Source: Desulfobacteraceae bacterium
Lineage (GTDB): Bacteria; Desulfobacterota; Desulfobacteria; Desulfobacterales; Desulfosarcinaceae
Length of the DNA: 64,000 bases
Assembly: GCA_027068085.1 (NCBI GenBank)
Contig: JAMOUQ010000014.1
Location: 1 to 64,000 of the forward strand
Reading direction: 5' to 3'
In this document: positions 17,031-25,484 of the stretch, piece after piece
How positions within the stretch are numbered: position 1 is the stretch's first letter
Layout: each line of letters begins with the position of its first letter
Notes under the pieces: generated by a model
The model's input: the letters and a program-made list of their open reading frames with translations, nothing else
What the model was told of the DNA's origin: nothing
Databases searched by the model: none
Made by a program: the position numbers and the translations under genes

Positions 17031-18257
17031 CTAGCCCTCCTTTTCCTCGGATCGGGTACCGACGCGCTTGGCCGGAATGAGACCGGCCGGCCGGAAAATC
17101 ATCATCACCGTCATGGCGGCACCGAAAACCAGCATCCGGTACAACTCGAACTCCCGGAAAACCTCGGGCAACACTATCAGGGCCGCACAACCCAGGATAA
17201 TGCCGGGAATGGAACCCATCCCGCCCAGAACCACCATCGACAGCACCATGGCCGATTCGAGAAAGGTGAAACTTTCCGGGCTGACAAAACGCATCCGGGC
17301 CGCGAAAAAAGCTCCGGCCAGCCCGGCAAACACGGCTCCCATCGCATAGGCCAGCAGTTTGAGCATGAAAGTGTTGACACCCATGAGCTCGGCGGCCGTC
17401 TCGTCTTCCCGGATGGACTCCCAGGCCCGGCCGATCCGTGAAAAATTCAGGCGCCGGACGGCGACAATGGTCACGACGGCAATGGCAAGGGCGATATAGT
17501 ACAGAAAATACAATTTTTTGAGATAAATATGCTCGAAATGAAAGCCGCCTTCAAAACTGGGCACATAGATTCCCGGAGGTTTGATGCCGAGAATACCGTT
17601 GGGGCCGTTGGTAAGGCTCATCCAGTTGTTGAGGATCAGCCTGACGATCTCGCCAAATCCGAGGGTCACGATGGCAAGGTAGTCTCCCCGCATCCTGAGG
17701 GTGGGATAGCCGATCAGGCAGCCGGCAACACTGGCCAGGACCGCGGCCACGGGCAGGCAGAGCCAGAAGGACATCCCGTAATGCACGCTCAGCAGGGCGT
17801 AAGTGTAGGCCCCCACCCCGTAGAAGGCGATATAACCAAGGTCCAGGAGGCCGGCCAGACCAACCACAATGTTGAGCCCCAGACCCAGGCTTATGTAGAT
17901 CAGCACCTGGATGGCCACGTCATGGGCGTAGCGGGCCGTGAAAAGCGGATAGATCAGGGCCGCCGCCAGGGCCACCAGGGTCCAGATCCAGACCGGAACA
18001 GCCCGGGCCTTGGCCACCAGATCGTCCCGCACCCTTCCCATGGGCTTGGTCGCCTTGTCCAGATAACCGCTCTTGTTCAGAAGGTAGAGCAGTAAACAGG
18101 CGAATGTACCGACCACAATGTAAGACCAGATTGTAAAAGCCCGGCCGAAGCTCAGTGATCCGTCCTTGTGGATGCCCACCATGGGCCAGATCAGGCCCAG
18201 CAGCCACAACATGCCAAACACGTATATTTTTCCGATTTTTTTAAACTCGCGTATCAT
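17031..18257 (-). CDS. livM: Branched-chain amino acid ABC transporter permease LivM
   Basis: 408 residues, about ten membrane helices. The family signature GLNIVVGLAGLLDLGYIAFYGVGAY and the cytoplasmic coupling loop SRIGRAWESIREDETAAE are present. The N-terminus carries about 90 extra residues with two more helices compared with short LivM proteins, a common variant. Overlaps the end of livH by 17 nt. Confidence 0.94.
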   Translation of the reverse strand: MIREFKKIGKIYVFGMLWLLGLIWPMVGIHKDGSLSFGRAFTIWSYIVVGTFACLLLYLLNKSGYLDKATKPMGRVRDDLVAKARAVPVWIWTLVALAAALIYPLFTARYAHDVAIQVLIYISLGLGLNIVVGLAGLLDLGYIAFYGVGAYTYALLSVHYGMSFWLCLPVAAVLASVAGCLIGYPTLRMRGDYLAIVTLGFGEIVRLILNNWMSLTNGPNGILGIKPPGIYVPSFEGGFHFEHIYLKKLYFLYYIALAIAVVTIVAVRRLNFSRIGRAWESIREDETAAELMGVNTFMLKLLAYAMGAVFAGLAGAFFAARMRFVSPESFTFLESAMVLSMVVLGGMGSIPGIILGCAALIVLPEVFREFELYRMLVFGAAMTVMMIFRPAGLIPAKRVGTRSEEKEG

Positions 18258-19152
18258 CGACGTTCTCGCCCATTATGCCGGTCGGCTTGAAATAGAGCAC
18301 GGCAATCAGAATTATGAATGCAAAGACATCCTTGTATTGGCCGGAAATGTAACCGGCGCCGAAAACCTCGACCATGCCGATGATCAACCCTCCCAGCATG
18401 GCGCCGGTGATGTTGCCGATACCACCTAAGACGGCGGCCGCAAAGGCCTTGATTCCGGGAACGAACCCCATGTCGTAGCGCACCGAACCATAGTAGAAAC
18501 CCACCATGATGCCGGCTGCCGCGGCCAGGCCCGCTCCCACGGCAAAGGTCAGGGATATTATCCTGTTACTGCTGATGGCCACCAGGGACGACATGACCTT
18601 GTCCTGGGCCGTTGCCCGCATGGCCATTCCGATGCGGGTCTTGAAAACCAGCAGGTTCAGTCCCACAAGCAGGACCACGGTGAAGACCACGATTATCACC
18701 TGCAGGTAGCTGACGGTTATACCGCCCACAGTCAGCGAGCCCTCGGCCAGTTCGATGGGATAGGGCTTGTCGAAAACACCCTGGGTGAGCATCATGGCGT
18801 TCTGGAGAAAGATCGACATACCCAGGGCCGACAGCAATACCGCCAGACGGGAGGCGCTGCGCAGCGGTTTGTAGGCGATCTTCTCAACTCCCATGGCCAG
18901 AAAAGCGCAATATCCCATGGTCAATACCACCGAAGCGCCGATACAGATCATGGGATGGGTGCTCATGTAACCCCGGCCGATGAACCAGTTGAGCAGGATC
19001 ACGCCCATGTAGCCGCCGGCGGCGAAAAATTCTCCGTGGGCAAAATTGATCAGCTGGATGACACCGTAGACCATGGTGTAGCCCAGAGCAATCAGGGCAT
19101 AGACACCGCCGAGGGTGATGCCGTTTATCAACTGTTGAATGAAGTAATCCAT
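18241..19152 (-). CDS. livH: Branched-chain amino acid ABC transporter permease LivH
   Basis: 303 residues, about eight membrane helices. It starts MDYFIQQLINGITLGGVYAL and contains INFAHGEFFAAGGYM and the coupling loop RIGMAMRATAQD typical of LivH. The ATG at 19152 matches the family start; the frame stays open further upstream into the livJ-livH hairpin. The ribosome site is weak, consistent with expression lower than livJ. Confidence 0.94.
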   Translation of the reverse strand: MDYFIQQLINGITLGGVYALIALGYTMVYGVIQLINFAHGEFFAAGGYMGVILLNWFIGRGYMSTHPMICIGASVVLTMGYCAFLAMGVEKIAYKPLRSASRLAVLLSALGMSIFLQNAMMLTQGVFDKPYPIELAEGSLTVGGITVSYLQVIIVVFTVVLLVGLNLLVFKTRIGMAMRATAQDKVMSSLVAISSNRIISLTFAVGAGLAAAAGIMVGFYYGSVRYDMGFVPGIKAFAAAVLGGIGNITGAMLGGLIIGMVEVFGAGYISGQYKDVFAFIILIAVLYFKPTGIMGENVDDTRV

Positions 19153-19203
19153 TGTCACTCTGCGTTTTGAAGTTGAAAGAAAGCAGCCCGCCACCTGGTG
19201 CGG

Positions 19204-19240
19204 GCCGGCCGCTGCAGGAACAGGCCCTGCGGCGGCCGGC
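19204..19240 (-). promoter_or_regulatory. Intercistronic hairpin between livJ and livH
   Basis: GCCGGCCGC (19204-19212) and GCGGCCGGC (19232-19240) form a perfect 9-bp stem, extended by an inner GCAGG/CCTGC. No T-run follows. Hairpins at this place in ABC operons commonly stabilise the binding-protein mRNA and lower expression of the permease genes; that role is inferred here. Confidence 0.6.
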
Positions 19241-19253
19241 GCTTTTCACGGGT

Positions 19254-20387
19254 TTAGAAGAAACCCTTCTCGGGTCCCCAGTACTTGATGTATTTACCGT
19301 TCTTGATTACGAAAACGATGTAGTTGGAGCTGGAATCGCCATTGGGTTTGAACTTGATCCACTTGGAAGCTCCTTCGAAGTTCATCTTCATTATCTCGGC
19401 CTTGATCTTGGCCGGATCGGTGCTGCCGGCATTCTTGATGGCCTTGAGCAGGACCGTGGCGGCATCGTAGGCGTAAGTGGCGTAAGCGCCGATCTCGCCA
19501 TATTTCTTGGTGTAGAGGGCTTCGTATTTCTTGTAGGCATCGGTGGTGGTGTCCACATAACCGTAGGTCACATAGATGCCCTCGGCGGCATCCTTGGCCA
19601 CCTTGATGAAGTTGGGATGGTACATGGCGTCCTGGGACAGGATCTTGGCCTTCAGGCCCATGCGCTTGGCCTGGATGGCCATCAGGGAACCGGAGGAATG
19701 GTTCTGGAGGCACATATAGAAGACTTCGGGCTTCTTGCTCTTTGCCAGGGTCAGCAGGGCTGAAAAGTCCTTGTCACCCTGGTTGACATGGTCGTGTCCC
19801 AGAACCTTGATGCCGAGCTTTTTGCATTCCTTGGCGACGTTGTCGGCCAGACCCTGGGAATAGGTGGTCTTGTCATCGACGATGAAGATCGATTTTGCCT
19901 TGAGGGCTTCCTTGATGAACTTGCCGGCAACCTTGGACTGATCGTCGTCACGGCCGCACATGCGGAACATGTAGGGCAGGCCGCGCTCGGTGACTTTCTC
20001 ATTGGTGGAAGCCGGGGTGATCATGATGATGTCTTCCTCGGCCAGGGCCTCGGAGGCCGGAATGGTGGAAGATGAACAATAAGCGCCGATGACGCCCACC
20101 ACGCCGATGTTTATCAGCTTGTTGGCAGCGGCCACAGCCTGTTTGGGGTCACAGGCCGTATCCTGGGGATAGAGCTCGATCTTGTCGTAACCGGGAATTC
20201 CCCCGGACGCATTGATCATGTCGATGGCGCAGCGGACACCGTTGGCAATGTCGTTGCCATCGGCCGCGTAAGGTCCGGTAAGGGGACTCATGGAACCGAT
20301 CTTGAGAGTCTTTGCGACGGCCGGCGCCGCCAGCAAGGCCACCAGAGCCAGTCCCGCAACTGCCGTGAAAAGAATTCTTTTCCTCAT
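19254..20387 (-). CDS. livJ: Branched-chain amino acid ABC transporter substrate-binding protein
   Basis: 377 residues. A signal peptide ends APAVA near residue 26. The mature protein is a type I periplasmic binding fold (Peripla_BP_6): LKIGSMSPLTGPYAADG at the start, GVIGAYCSSSTIPASEAL, then TPASTNEKV. This subfamily binds Leu/Ile/Val or related amino acids and, in some members, aromatic or short-chain compounds; the ligand is not proven by sequence. Placed inside the operon between livG and livH. Confidence 0.93.
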   Translation of the reverse strand: MRKRILFTAVAGLALVALLAAPAVAKTLKIGSMSPLTGPYAADGNDIANGVRCAIDMINASGGIPGYDKIELYPQDTACDPKQAVAAANKLINIGVVGVIGAYCSSSTIPASEALAEEDIIMITPASTNEKVTERGLPYMFRMCGRDDDQSKVAGKFIKEALKAKSIFIVDDKTTYSQGLADNVAKECKKLGIKVLGHDHVNQGDKDFSALLTLAKSKKPEVFYMCLQNHSSGSLMAIQAKRMGLKAKILSQDAMYHPNFIKVAKDAAEGIYVTYGYVDTTTDAYKKYEALYTKKYGEIGAYATYAYDAATVLLKAIKNAGSTDPAKIKAEIMKMNFEGASKWIKFKPNGDSSSNYIVFVIKNGKYIKYWGPEKGFF

Positions 20388-20413
20388 CCTGTTATCCCTC
20401 CTTGCTAATAAGG

Positions 20414-21184
20414 TTATGCGTTGGCGGCCGGTTGGCCGAGATAGGCTTCGATCACCTTGGGATCACGCTGGATTTCTTCCGGCAGGCCCTCGGCAATCTT
20501 GACGCCATGATCAACACAAACGATACGATGGCAAACCTCCATGATCACTTTCATGTCGTGCTCAACCAGAAGCACGTCTATTCCCAGATTGGAAATCCGG
20601 CCGATATCCTCGATCAGTTCCTGGCTTTCGGCCGGGTTCATACCGGCGGCCGGTTCGTCCAGCAACAGGACCTTGGGCTTGGATGCCAGGGCGCGGGCAA
20701 TTTCCAGCCGCCGCTGGAGCCCGTAAGGAAGGTTGCCGGCAATCATGTCGGCATACTTTTCAACCCCCATGAATTTAAGGGCTTCGTATGCCTGCTGCCG
20801 GATCTGTTCTTCTTCCCGCTGCTGAAAACGGGTATGGAAAATAGCGCCGAACACACCGGCCCTGGAACGGGCATGCACCGCCACCATGGCGTTTTCAATG
20901 GCGGTCATTTTCGAAAACAACCGTATGTTCTGAAACGTCCGGGCAATACCCAGGGCCAGGATCTGATGGGGCCGCTTGCCGACAATGCTCTGGCCTTCGA
21001 AGATGACATCCCCGCTCGAAGGCTGGTAGACACCGGTCAAAACATTGAAGACCGTCGTTTTTCCGGCCCCGTTGGGACCGATCAGTCCCAGGATCTCGCC
21101 GGAAGAAAGGGAAAAACTGAGGTTGGACAATGCCAACAGTCCGCCGAACTGAACGCTGATGTTTTTTAGCTCGAGATGGGCCAT
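20414..21184 (-). CDS. livG: Branched-chain amino acid ABC transporter ATPase LivG
   Basis: 256 residues. Walker A GPNGAGKT at 36-43, the LivG-type signature NLPYGLQRRLEIARAL and Walker B LLLDEPAAGMNP. The second ATPase of the transporter. It is 23 nt after gntR and 26 nt before livJ in the direction of transcription, so all are probably one mRNA. Confidence 0.95.
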   Translation of the reverse strand: MAHLELKNISVQFGGLLALSNLSFSLSSGEILGLIGPNGAGKTTVFNVLTGVYQPSSGDVIFEGQSIVGKRPHQILALGIARTFQNIRLFSKMTAIENAMVAVHARSRAGVFGAIFHTRFQQREEEQIRQQAYEALKFMGVEKYADMIAGNLPYGLQRRLEIARALASKPKVLLLDEPAAGMNPAESQELIEDIGRISNLGIDVLLVEHDMKVIMEVCHRIVCVDHGVKIAEGLPEEIQRDPKVIEAYLGQPAANA

Positions 21185-21207
21185 AAGATATCGATCCGCT
21201 AGCTCTT

Positions 21208-21963
21208 CTAAAGTTTGATTGTTTGGGGTTCGGGTCGCTTGTTATCGCTCCTGCCATGCATGTACCGGTTGAAACGATCGATATGCTGCCGGCTCAATTT
21301 GCGGGCCAGATCCGCCCGGCCCTTGGCCACCGCATCCACAATGTCCTCCAGGTCTGCCAGGTTCTCCTGCATTGCCCGGGCCTCCATCCGCAAAAACCGC
21401 TCGAAATAGCGGTTGATGTTGGCATGAATGGTCTTCATGACGGAGATATAGATCGGGTTGCGGGTTATGCGGGCAAAAGCCAGATGAATTTTCTTGTCGG
21501 CCAGCAAAAAATCATCCACGGCATCTTCGCCTGCCGCCACACACCTGCCGGCCTGCTCCAGCAGGTGCCGGAGATGTTCTATGTCTTCCCTGTCGGCCCG
21601 TACCGCCGCCAGGGCGGCGGTATCGCCTTCTATCTGCCGGCGGAACTCGGCCAGGTGGTCGAGGGATACTTTCTGGGACCGGATCAGCAGGTCGAGGCTT
21701 TCGGTTACCTGATCGGCGCTGACGGACCTGACTACCGCCCCGCCTCCGGTACCGAGCTTGATCTCGATCAGTCCCTTCTGTTCCAAAACCCGCAAGGCTT
21801 CCCGTATCGTGCTGCGGCTCGTCTTGAGCATCTCCCGCAGCTCGCGCTCCGGAGGCAGCCTGTCTCCCACGGCCAGCTTGCCGCTGATGATGGCCTCCTG
21901 GATCTGCTCCACAACATCCTCGAAGATTCGGTTTTGCCTGGCAGCGCGGAAGATTTTTTCCAT
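21208..21963 (-). CDS. FadR-family GntR transcriptional regulator
   Basis: 251 residues. The N-terminal winged helix has LPPERELREMLKTSRSTIREALRVLEQKGLIE, and the C-terminal FCD domain is all-helical with the metal/ligand residues expected around DKKIHLAFARITRNP. FadR-type regulators respond to carboxylic acids, acyl-CoAs or amino acids. It heads the liv operon and a perfect AATGGTC-A-GACCATT palindrome sits over its promoter, so it is probably autoregulated and controls uptake. I start at ATG 21963 (MEKIFRAA); the frame extends 10 codons further. Confidence 0.9.
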   Translation of the reverse strand: MEKIFRAARQNRIFEDVVEQIQEAIISGKLAVGDRLPPERELREMLKTSRSTIREALRVLEQKGLIEIKLGTGGGAVVRSVSADQVTESLDLLIRSQKVSLDHLAEFRRQIEGDTAALAAVRADREDIEHLRHLLEQAGRCVAAGEDAVDDFLLADKKIHLAFARITRNPIYISVMKTIHANINRYFERFLRMEARAMQENLADLEDIVDAVAKGRADLARKLSRQHIDRFNRYMHGRSDNKRPEPQTIKL

Positions 21964-22016
21964 AAAACCTTGACAATGCTTGTAAAAAAACAACCAGTAA
22001 CCCTGGCCTCTGCCGG

Positions 22017-22056
22017 AATGGTCAGACCATTAAGATTTTATCATCTCGCTTGTCAA
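22017..22056 (-). promoter_or_regulatory. gntR-liv promoter with overlapping 15-bp palindromic operator
   Basis: On the minus strand TTGACA (22056-22051) is followed after 17 bp by TTAATG (22033-22028), a good -35 with a weak -10. A perfect palindrome, AATGGTC-A-GACCATT, occupies 22017-22031 and covers the -10 and likely start point. TGGTC-N-GACCA is the usual form of FadR-subfamily operators (compare PdhR and LldR sites). It lies about 55 bp upstream of the regulator's own ATG. Confidence 0.72.
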
Positions 22057-22063
22057 GGATAAA

Positions 22064-22361
22064 TTTTTTTAAAAAATCATGTTCAGTTTCTTGCAAATCG
22101 TTAACAGTTCATTTTCCTTGAACAAACTTCAGTTCCTTCCAAAAACTGAAAACAGGCGGATTTTACTTGCCACACGGTTTTTGCTGGTCTCGGTATAATT
22201 GTCGTCATTAAAGCCGGTCATTTTTAACAAGTTCGCAAAAATATAGACCCAACCTACGGACCGGCCTGGCAAAGACTTCGAGAGCCAGGTGTCGCCTGCG
22301 TGGCGTGGAGCTGCGCCGCAGCCCGGAAACACGGGACACGACTAAGATACCGGGCCATTTA
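22064..22361. other. Intergenic stretch between ridA and the liv promoter
   Basis: About 300 nt with no credible gene. The half next to the operator is AT-rich; the half next to ridA is GC-rich with partly self-complementary segments (around GCTGCGCCGCAGC, 22311-22323) that could end the ridA transcript, but no T-run follows. Nothing else recognised. Confidence 0.5.
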
Positions 22362-22742
22362 TCATCCCCTGGAAGCGATACACTTGATCTCCACCCTGCC
22401 GCCTTTGGGAAGGCCGGCCACTGCCACGACGGCCCGGGCCGGACGGTGGGTGGCGAAAAAGGTCTCGTAAACCTTGTTGAAAGCGGCGAAATCGTCCATG
22501 GATGTCAGAAACACATCCACGGCCACGACCTGGTCCAGGCTGAATCCCCCCGCTTCCAAAACGGCAGTCAGATTGGTCAGGGCCTGGCGGGCCTGTTCTT
22601 CCAGATTGTCGCTGACCAGTTCGGCGCTTGCCGGATCCAGGCCGAGCTGGCCGGCGGCCCAGATGGTTCTGCCGTCAGATATCGCCTGGGAGTACGGGCC
22701 GATGGCGGCCGGGGCCTTGCCGGTAGAAATTACAGAAAGCAT
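22362..22742 (-). CDS. ridA: RidA/YjgF-family enamine/imine deaminase
   Basis: 126 residues, the normal RidA length. The IGPYSQAI motif near the start, AAGQLGLDP, and the RPARAVVAV...GGRVEIKCIA end with its catalytic arginine are all present. It hydrolyses reactive 2-aminoacrylate and related imines made by PLP enzymes. The Mth938-like gene lies 64 nt upstream on the same strand. Confidence 0.93.
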   Translation of the reverse strand: MLSVISTGKAPAAIGPYSQAISDGRTIWAAGQLGLDPASAELVSDNLEEQARQALTNLTAVLEAGGFSLDQVVAVDVFLTSMDDFAAFNKVYETFFATHRPARAVVAVAGLPKGGRVEIKCIASRG

Positions 22743-22806
22743 ATAACACCTCCTCGGATAAATCGTTCAGTATAATGTCCGGGCGACCGGCGCAGAACAT
22801 CCCTGC

Positions 22807-23151
22807 TCAGCAGGTCAGGTGGAAACAGGCTCCCACCCTGCGTCCGGCCCGGTGCTCGGCATTGAAACGGGCCATGGCCTTCTTGTTTGCCAGGGCGACG
22901 AAAGCAATCCCCAGTTCTTCCAGCCGGCCGGCAAGGCCGGGGTCCGGCTTCATGCGGCCGAAAACCCCGGTTCCGGCCACGATCACCTCCGGGCGGCTGT
23001 CTGTCAGGGCCCGGATGTCGTCTGCTGTCAGCCGGTGTCCCCGGCGGCGCCACCAGCCATCCTCGATCCTGCCGTCTGGATAAATGATCAGGTCCCGGGT
23101 ATACCGGCGGCCGTTTATGACGATGGAGCCAAAGCTGCAGCCTTCGATCAT
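22807..23151 (-). CDS. Mth938-like domain protein (DUF498/NDUFAF3-like)
   Basis: 114 residues. The sequence FGSIVINGRRYTRDLIIYP, the WWRRRGHRL segment and EVIVAGTGVFGRMKP match the Mth938/NDUFAF3 family, a small alpha/beta fold of uncertain role (human NDUFAF3 helps assemble complex I). The ATG at 23151 follows GGAGGA; an upstream in-frame start lacks support. Probably co-transcribed with ridA. Confidence 0.87.
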   Translation of the reverse strand: MIEGCSFGSIVINGRRYTRDLIIYPDGRIEDGWWRRRGHRLTADDIRALTDSRPEVIVAGTGVFGRMKPDPGLAGRLEELGIAFVALANKKAMARFNAEHRAGRRVGACFHLTC

Positions 23152-23341
23152 GGATCCTCCTTTCCCCGCCGGTGGCCGGCGGTCCGTAACCACGCGCTGA
23201 AAGTACAAGGATTACCCGGCACTTGCAACCCCTGCCTTGCCGTCAACGGCAGCCGGCGGCTGTCCGGTCCGAGGGTGCGGGGCAAATAAAGCCTTGCCCT
23301 TAAAGGCCGATAAAAAAACAATGAGGAGAGGATCTGGGAAC

Positions 23342-23866
23342 ATGGCGGGCAACCATGGAGAAAAAAAAGGCGGCAAAGGCCTTCTGTCCCACTCCGGGCA
23401 GAACCTGACCTATACCGAAAAGGCCCGGCTGATCGATTCCACCCGGTGGGCCAACCAGTTCAGCTTCACCCAGCTCAAAAAACTGGCCGCCTACCTGGAC
23501 GTCTACAAGGTGCCGGCCAAGACCGTCCTTTTTTACGAGGGCGACAAGGAGCCCTACCTGGTGTTGATTGCAGAAGGCGCGGTTCACGTGGTCAAGTTCG
23601 ATTCGGCCGGAACGGCCCGCAGGATCGCCACCCTGGGGCCTGGCCGGACCATCGGGGAGATGGGCATAATCGACGGCGAACCACGCTCGGCAGCCGCCGT
23701 GACCGCCACTGCCGCCACCTTGCTGGTGATGACATCGGGAAATTTCGAGCGCCTCAACCGCGAGTTGCCCGGAATGGGCATCCAGCTGGTGCTCAAGATA
23801 GCCAAGATCATGAGCCAGCACCTGCGGGAGACCAGCGGCCGGCTGATCGAGCTGATGGGCGGCTGA
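23342..23866 (+). CDS. Cyclic nucleotide-binding domain protein without DNA-binding domain
   Basis: 174 residues. A single cNMP-binding beta-roll (about 45-150) includes the phosphate-binding cassette region TIGEMGIIDGEPRSAAA, where the Arg that contacts the cyclic phosphate is present. There is no C-terminal helix-turn-helix, so it is not a CRP-type repressor or activator; it may act by protein contact. The start is ATG 23342; another ATG at 23321 (MRRGSG) is possible because the AGGAG lies between the two. Stands alone. Confidence 0.82.
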   Translation: MAGNHGEKKGGKGLLSHSGQNLTYTEKARLIDSTRWANQFSFTQLKKLAAYLDVYKVPAKTVLFYEGDKEPYLVLIAEGAVHVVKFDSAGTARRIATLGPGRTIGEMGIIDGEPRSAAAVTATAATLLVMTSGNFERLNRELPGMGIQLVLKIAKIMSQHLRETSGRLIELMGG

Positions 23867-23983
23867 ACGTCTTGATGGTTTTGGGAAAGCCATCCGTTTG
23901 GGGCCGGTGGTTTACTTTGACTTTTCACCTTCCGAGAGTGTATAGCCTGTCCAGATACAAACCCGAACCAACCGGAATCATCG

Positions 23984-24934
23984 ATGCAACCAAAGAACCC
24001 AATCAGGTTTCCGGTCAACATCCTCCTGCTGGCCTGCCTGCTGGCATCTGCCGCCTGCAGCGGCCCTTCCCGCGGGCCTGTCCTGCCGAAAGACCTAGCC
24101 CGGGCGCATAAAAGCTTTACCTTGGCTGCCGGGCACTATAAAAAAGGCTGTTTCAGGCAGGCCCTTGAGGGCTACCAGGCCGCCCACGAGCTTTTCAGCG
24201 CCGCAGACGACCTGCGCGGTGTCGGACTATCCCTGGAAGCCATGGCCAATGTCTACCAGCAGCTCGAAGATACCGAAAGCGCCCTGCTGCTCTACGACGA
24301 GGCCCTGGCAGCATTTTCCGGGCCGGGTCTCGAAAAAGAACGGATCTACGCCCTGACCAACAAGGCAGCGGCCCTGGCAAGCATTGACAAGGTGGATCAG
24401 GCCGGATTGGTTCTGGACCAGGCCGAAAGACTGGCGCACGGAAACGGCGGCCGGCCGGTCCTTTTGCAAAGGGTACGCGGCCTGCTCCTTTTGCGGGCCA
24501 ACCGTCTGAAAGCGGCGGAAAAAGTCCTGAAAAAGGCCCTCCGGGAAGCTGTCGGCAGCCGGGCCGACCAGTGGCCGGCAACCGCTTTTACCCTGGCACG
24601 GGTTCTGGAAGCTTCCGGCCGGCGGCAGCAGGCCCTGGAACTTTATCGCCGGGCCCTGGACAGGGACCGCCGCCAGGGCGCCTACGACCAGATGGCCGAA
24701 GACCTGGCCGCCATGGGAAACCTGGAGGCTGCCGGAAACAACCCTTGCCGGGCCGTTGACTATCTCAAACGGGCCGCCAAGATCGAAGCCCTGCTGGGCC
24801 GCCCGCAAAAGGCCGCCGGCCTCATGGAGCGGATGAAGGCCTGCGCCCGCAGTTGCGGGATCGATTCCACGGCGGTCGATTTTTTCGTTTCCAGGTGGGC
24901 CAACGGGGAAACCCGGGTCAATATCTGCCGCTGA
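23984..24934 (+). CDS. TPR-repeat lipoprotein
   Basis: 316 residues. A lipoprotein signal with Cys at about 25 (LASAAC), then six to seven tetratricopeptide repeats (for example YKKGCFRQALEGYQAAHELF and LLLYDEALAAF). TPRs mediate protein-protein contact; the partner is unknown. Placed at the outer or inner membrane facing the periplasm. It is followed by the convergent 155-residue gene. Confidence 0.82.
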   Translation: MQPKNPIRFPVNILLLACLLASAACSGPSRGPVLPKDLARAHKSFTLAAGHYKKGCFRQALEGYQAAHELFSAADDLRGVGLSLEAMANVYQQLEDTESALLLYDEALAAFSGPGLEKERIYALTNKAAALASIDKVDQAGLVLDQAERLAHGNGGRPVLLQRVRGLLLLRANRLKAAEKVLKKALREAVGSRADQWPATAFTLARVLEASGRRQQALELYRRALDRDRRQGAYDQMAEDLAAMGNLEAAGNNPCRAVDYLKRAAKIEALLGRPQKAAGLMERMKACARSCGIDSTAVDFFVSRWANGETRVNICR

Positions 24935-24977
24935 GCTGTCATCTTGCGGCAACAAATCACCGGCCTGTACCTGAAAG

Positions 24978-25445
24978 TCAGGCCGGGATCCCCTGCTTTG
25001 AATCTTCGTCCGGCAAACGCGCCATCAGGTCCTTTAGAGTCTTCAGAAGCTGGGGCGACGGCTGTTTCCAGCCGGGATGAAGCGCCTTGGCGCCGTGCCA
25101 GACGAAATCCACCAGCTCGTATCTCTCGGCAATGACGTGCTCCTTGTCGGTGCCGTACCTGGTCTGGGGATAGTATTCGACAAAGAGTATCCGCTGGGGG
25201 TCGAGCTTGAAACGCTCCACCACCAACGTGGCGATGTGGCTGATGCAGGACTTGACCGTAACCCGCTTCAGGGAAGGGCCGTCGTAGGGAAGATCGGAAA
25301 CCACTACCACGGTGGGTTTCAGCAGCGCCAGCTTTTCCTGCCCATGGTCGGAAAGGTCAAAGATCCGCAAACGGCAACGGCCGGAAGCCAGATTGAACTT
25401 CCCGCCCCAGCCCTGCCAGGTGAAAATATCGTCGAAAACGACCAT
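24978..25445 (-). CDS. Unrecognised protein, third gene of the norQ-norD-like module
   Basis: 155 residues, cytoplasmic by appearance, no signal or membrane segment. I do not recognise the family. The N-terminus has an aromatic/glycine-rich FTWQGWGGKFNLASGRCRL, the middle has alternating strands (TVVVVSDLPYDG and RILFVEYYP). It lies 39 nt downstream of the VWA gene on the same strand, last in the order AAA+ ATPase, VWA protein, this gene, so it may be the module's adaptor or client-linked factor. Confidence 0.7.
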   Translation of the reverse strand: MVVFDDIFTWQGWGGKFNLASGRCRLRIFDLSDHGQEKLALLKPTVVVVSDLPYDGPSLKRVTVKSCISHIATLVVERFKLDPQRILFVEYYPQTRYGTDKEHVIAERYELVDFVWHGAKALHPGWKQPSPQLLKTLKDLMARLPDEDSKQGIPA

Positions 25446-25484
25446 GGCTGCCCCCCGGGGTTTGTTTGATGACGTTAATCAAAG

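Noticed and set aside
22129-22332. 67-codon minus-strand frame between ridA and the liv promoter
   Set aside because: No ribosome site and mixed composition; looks like chance.
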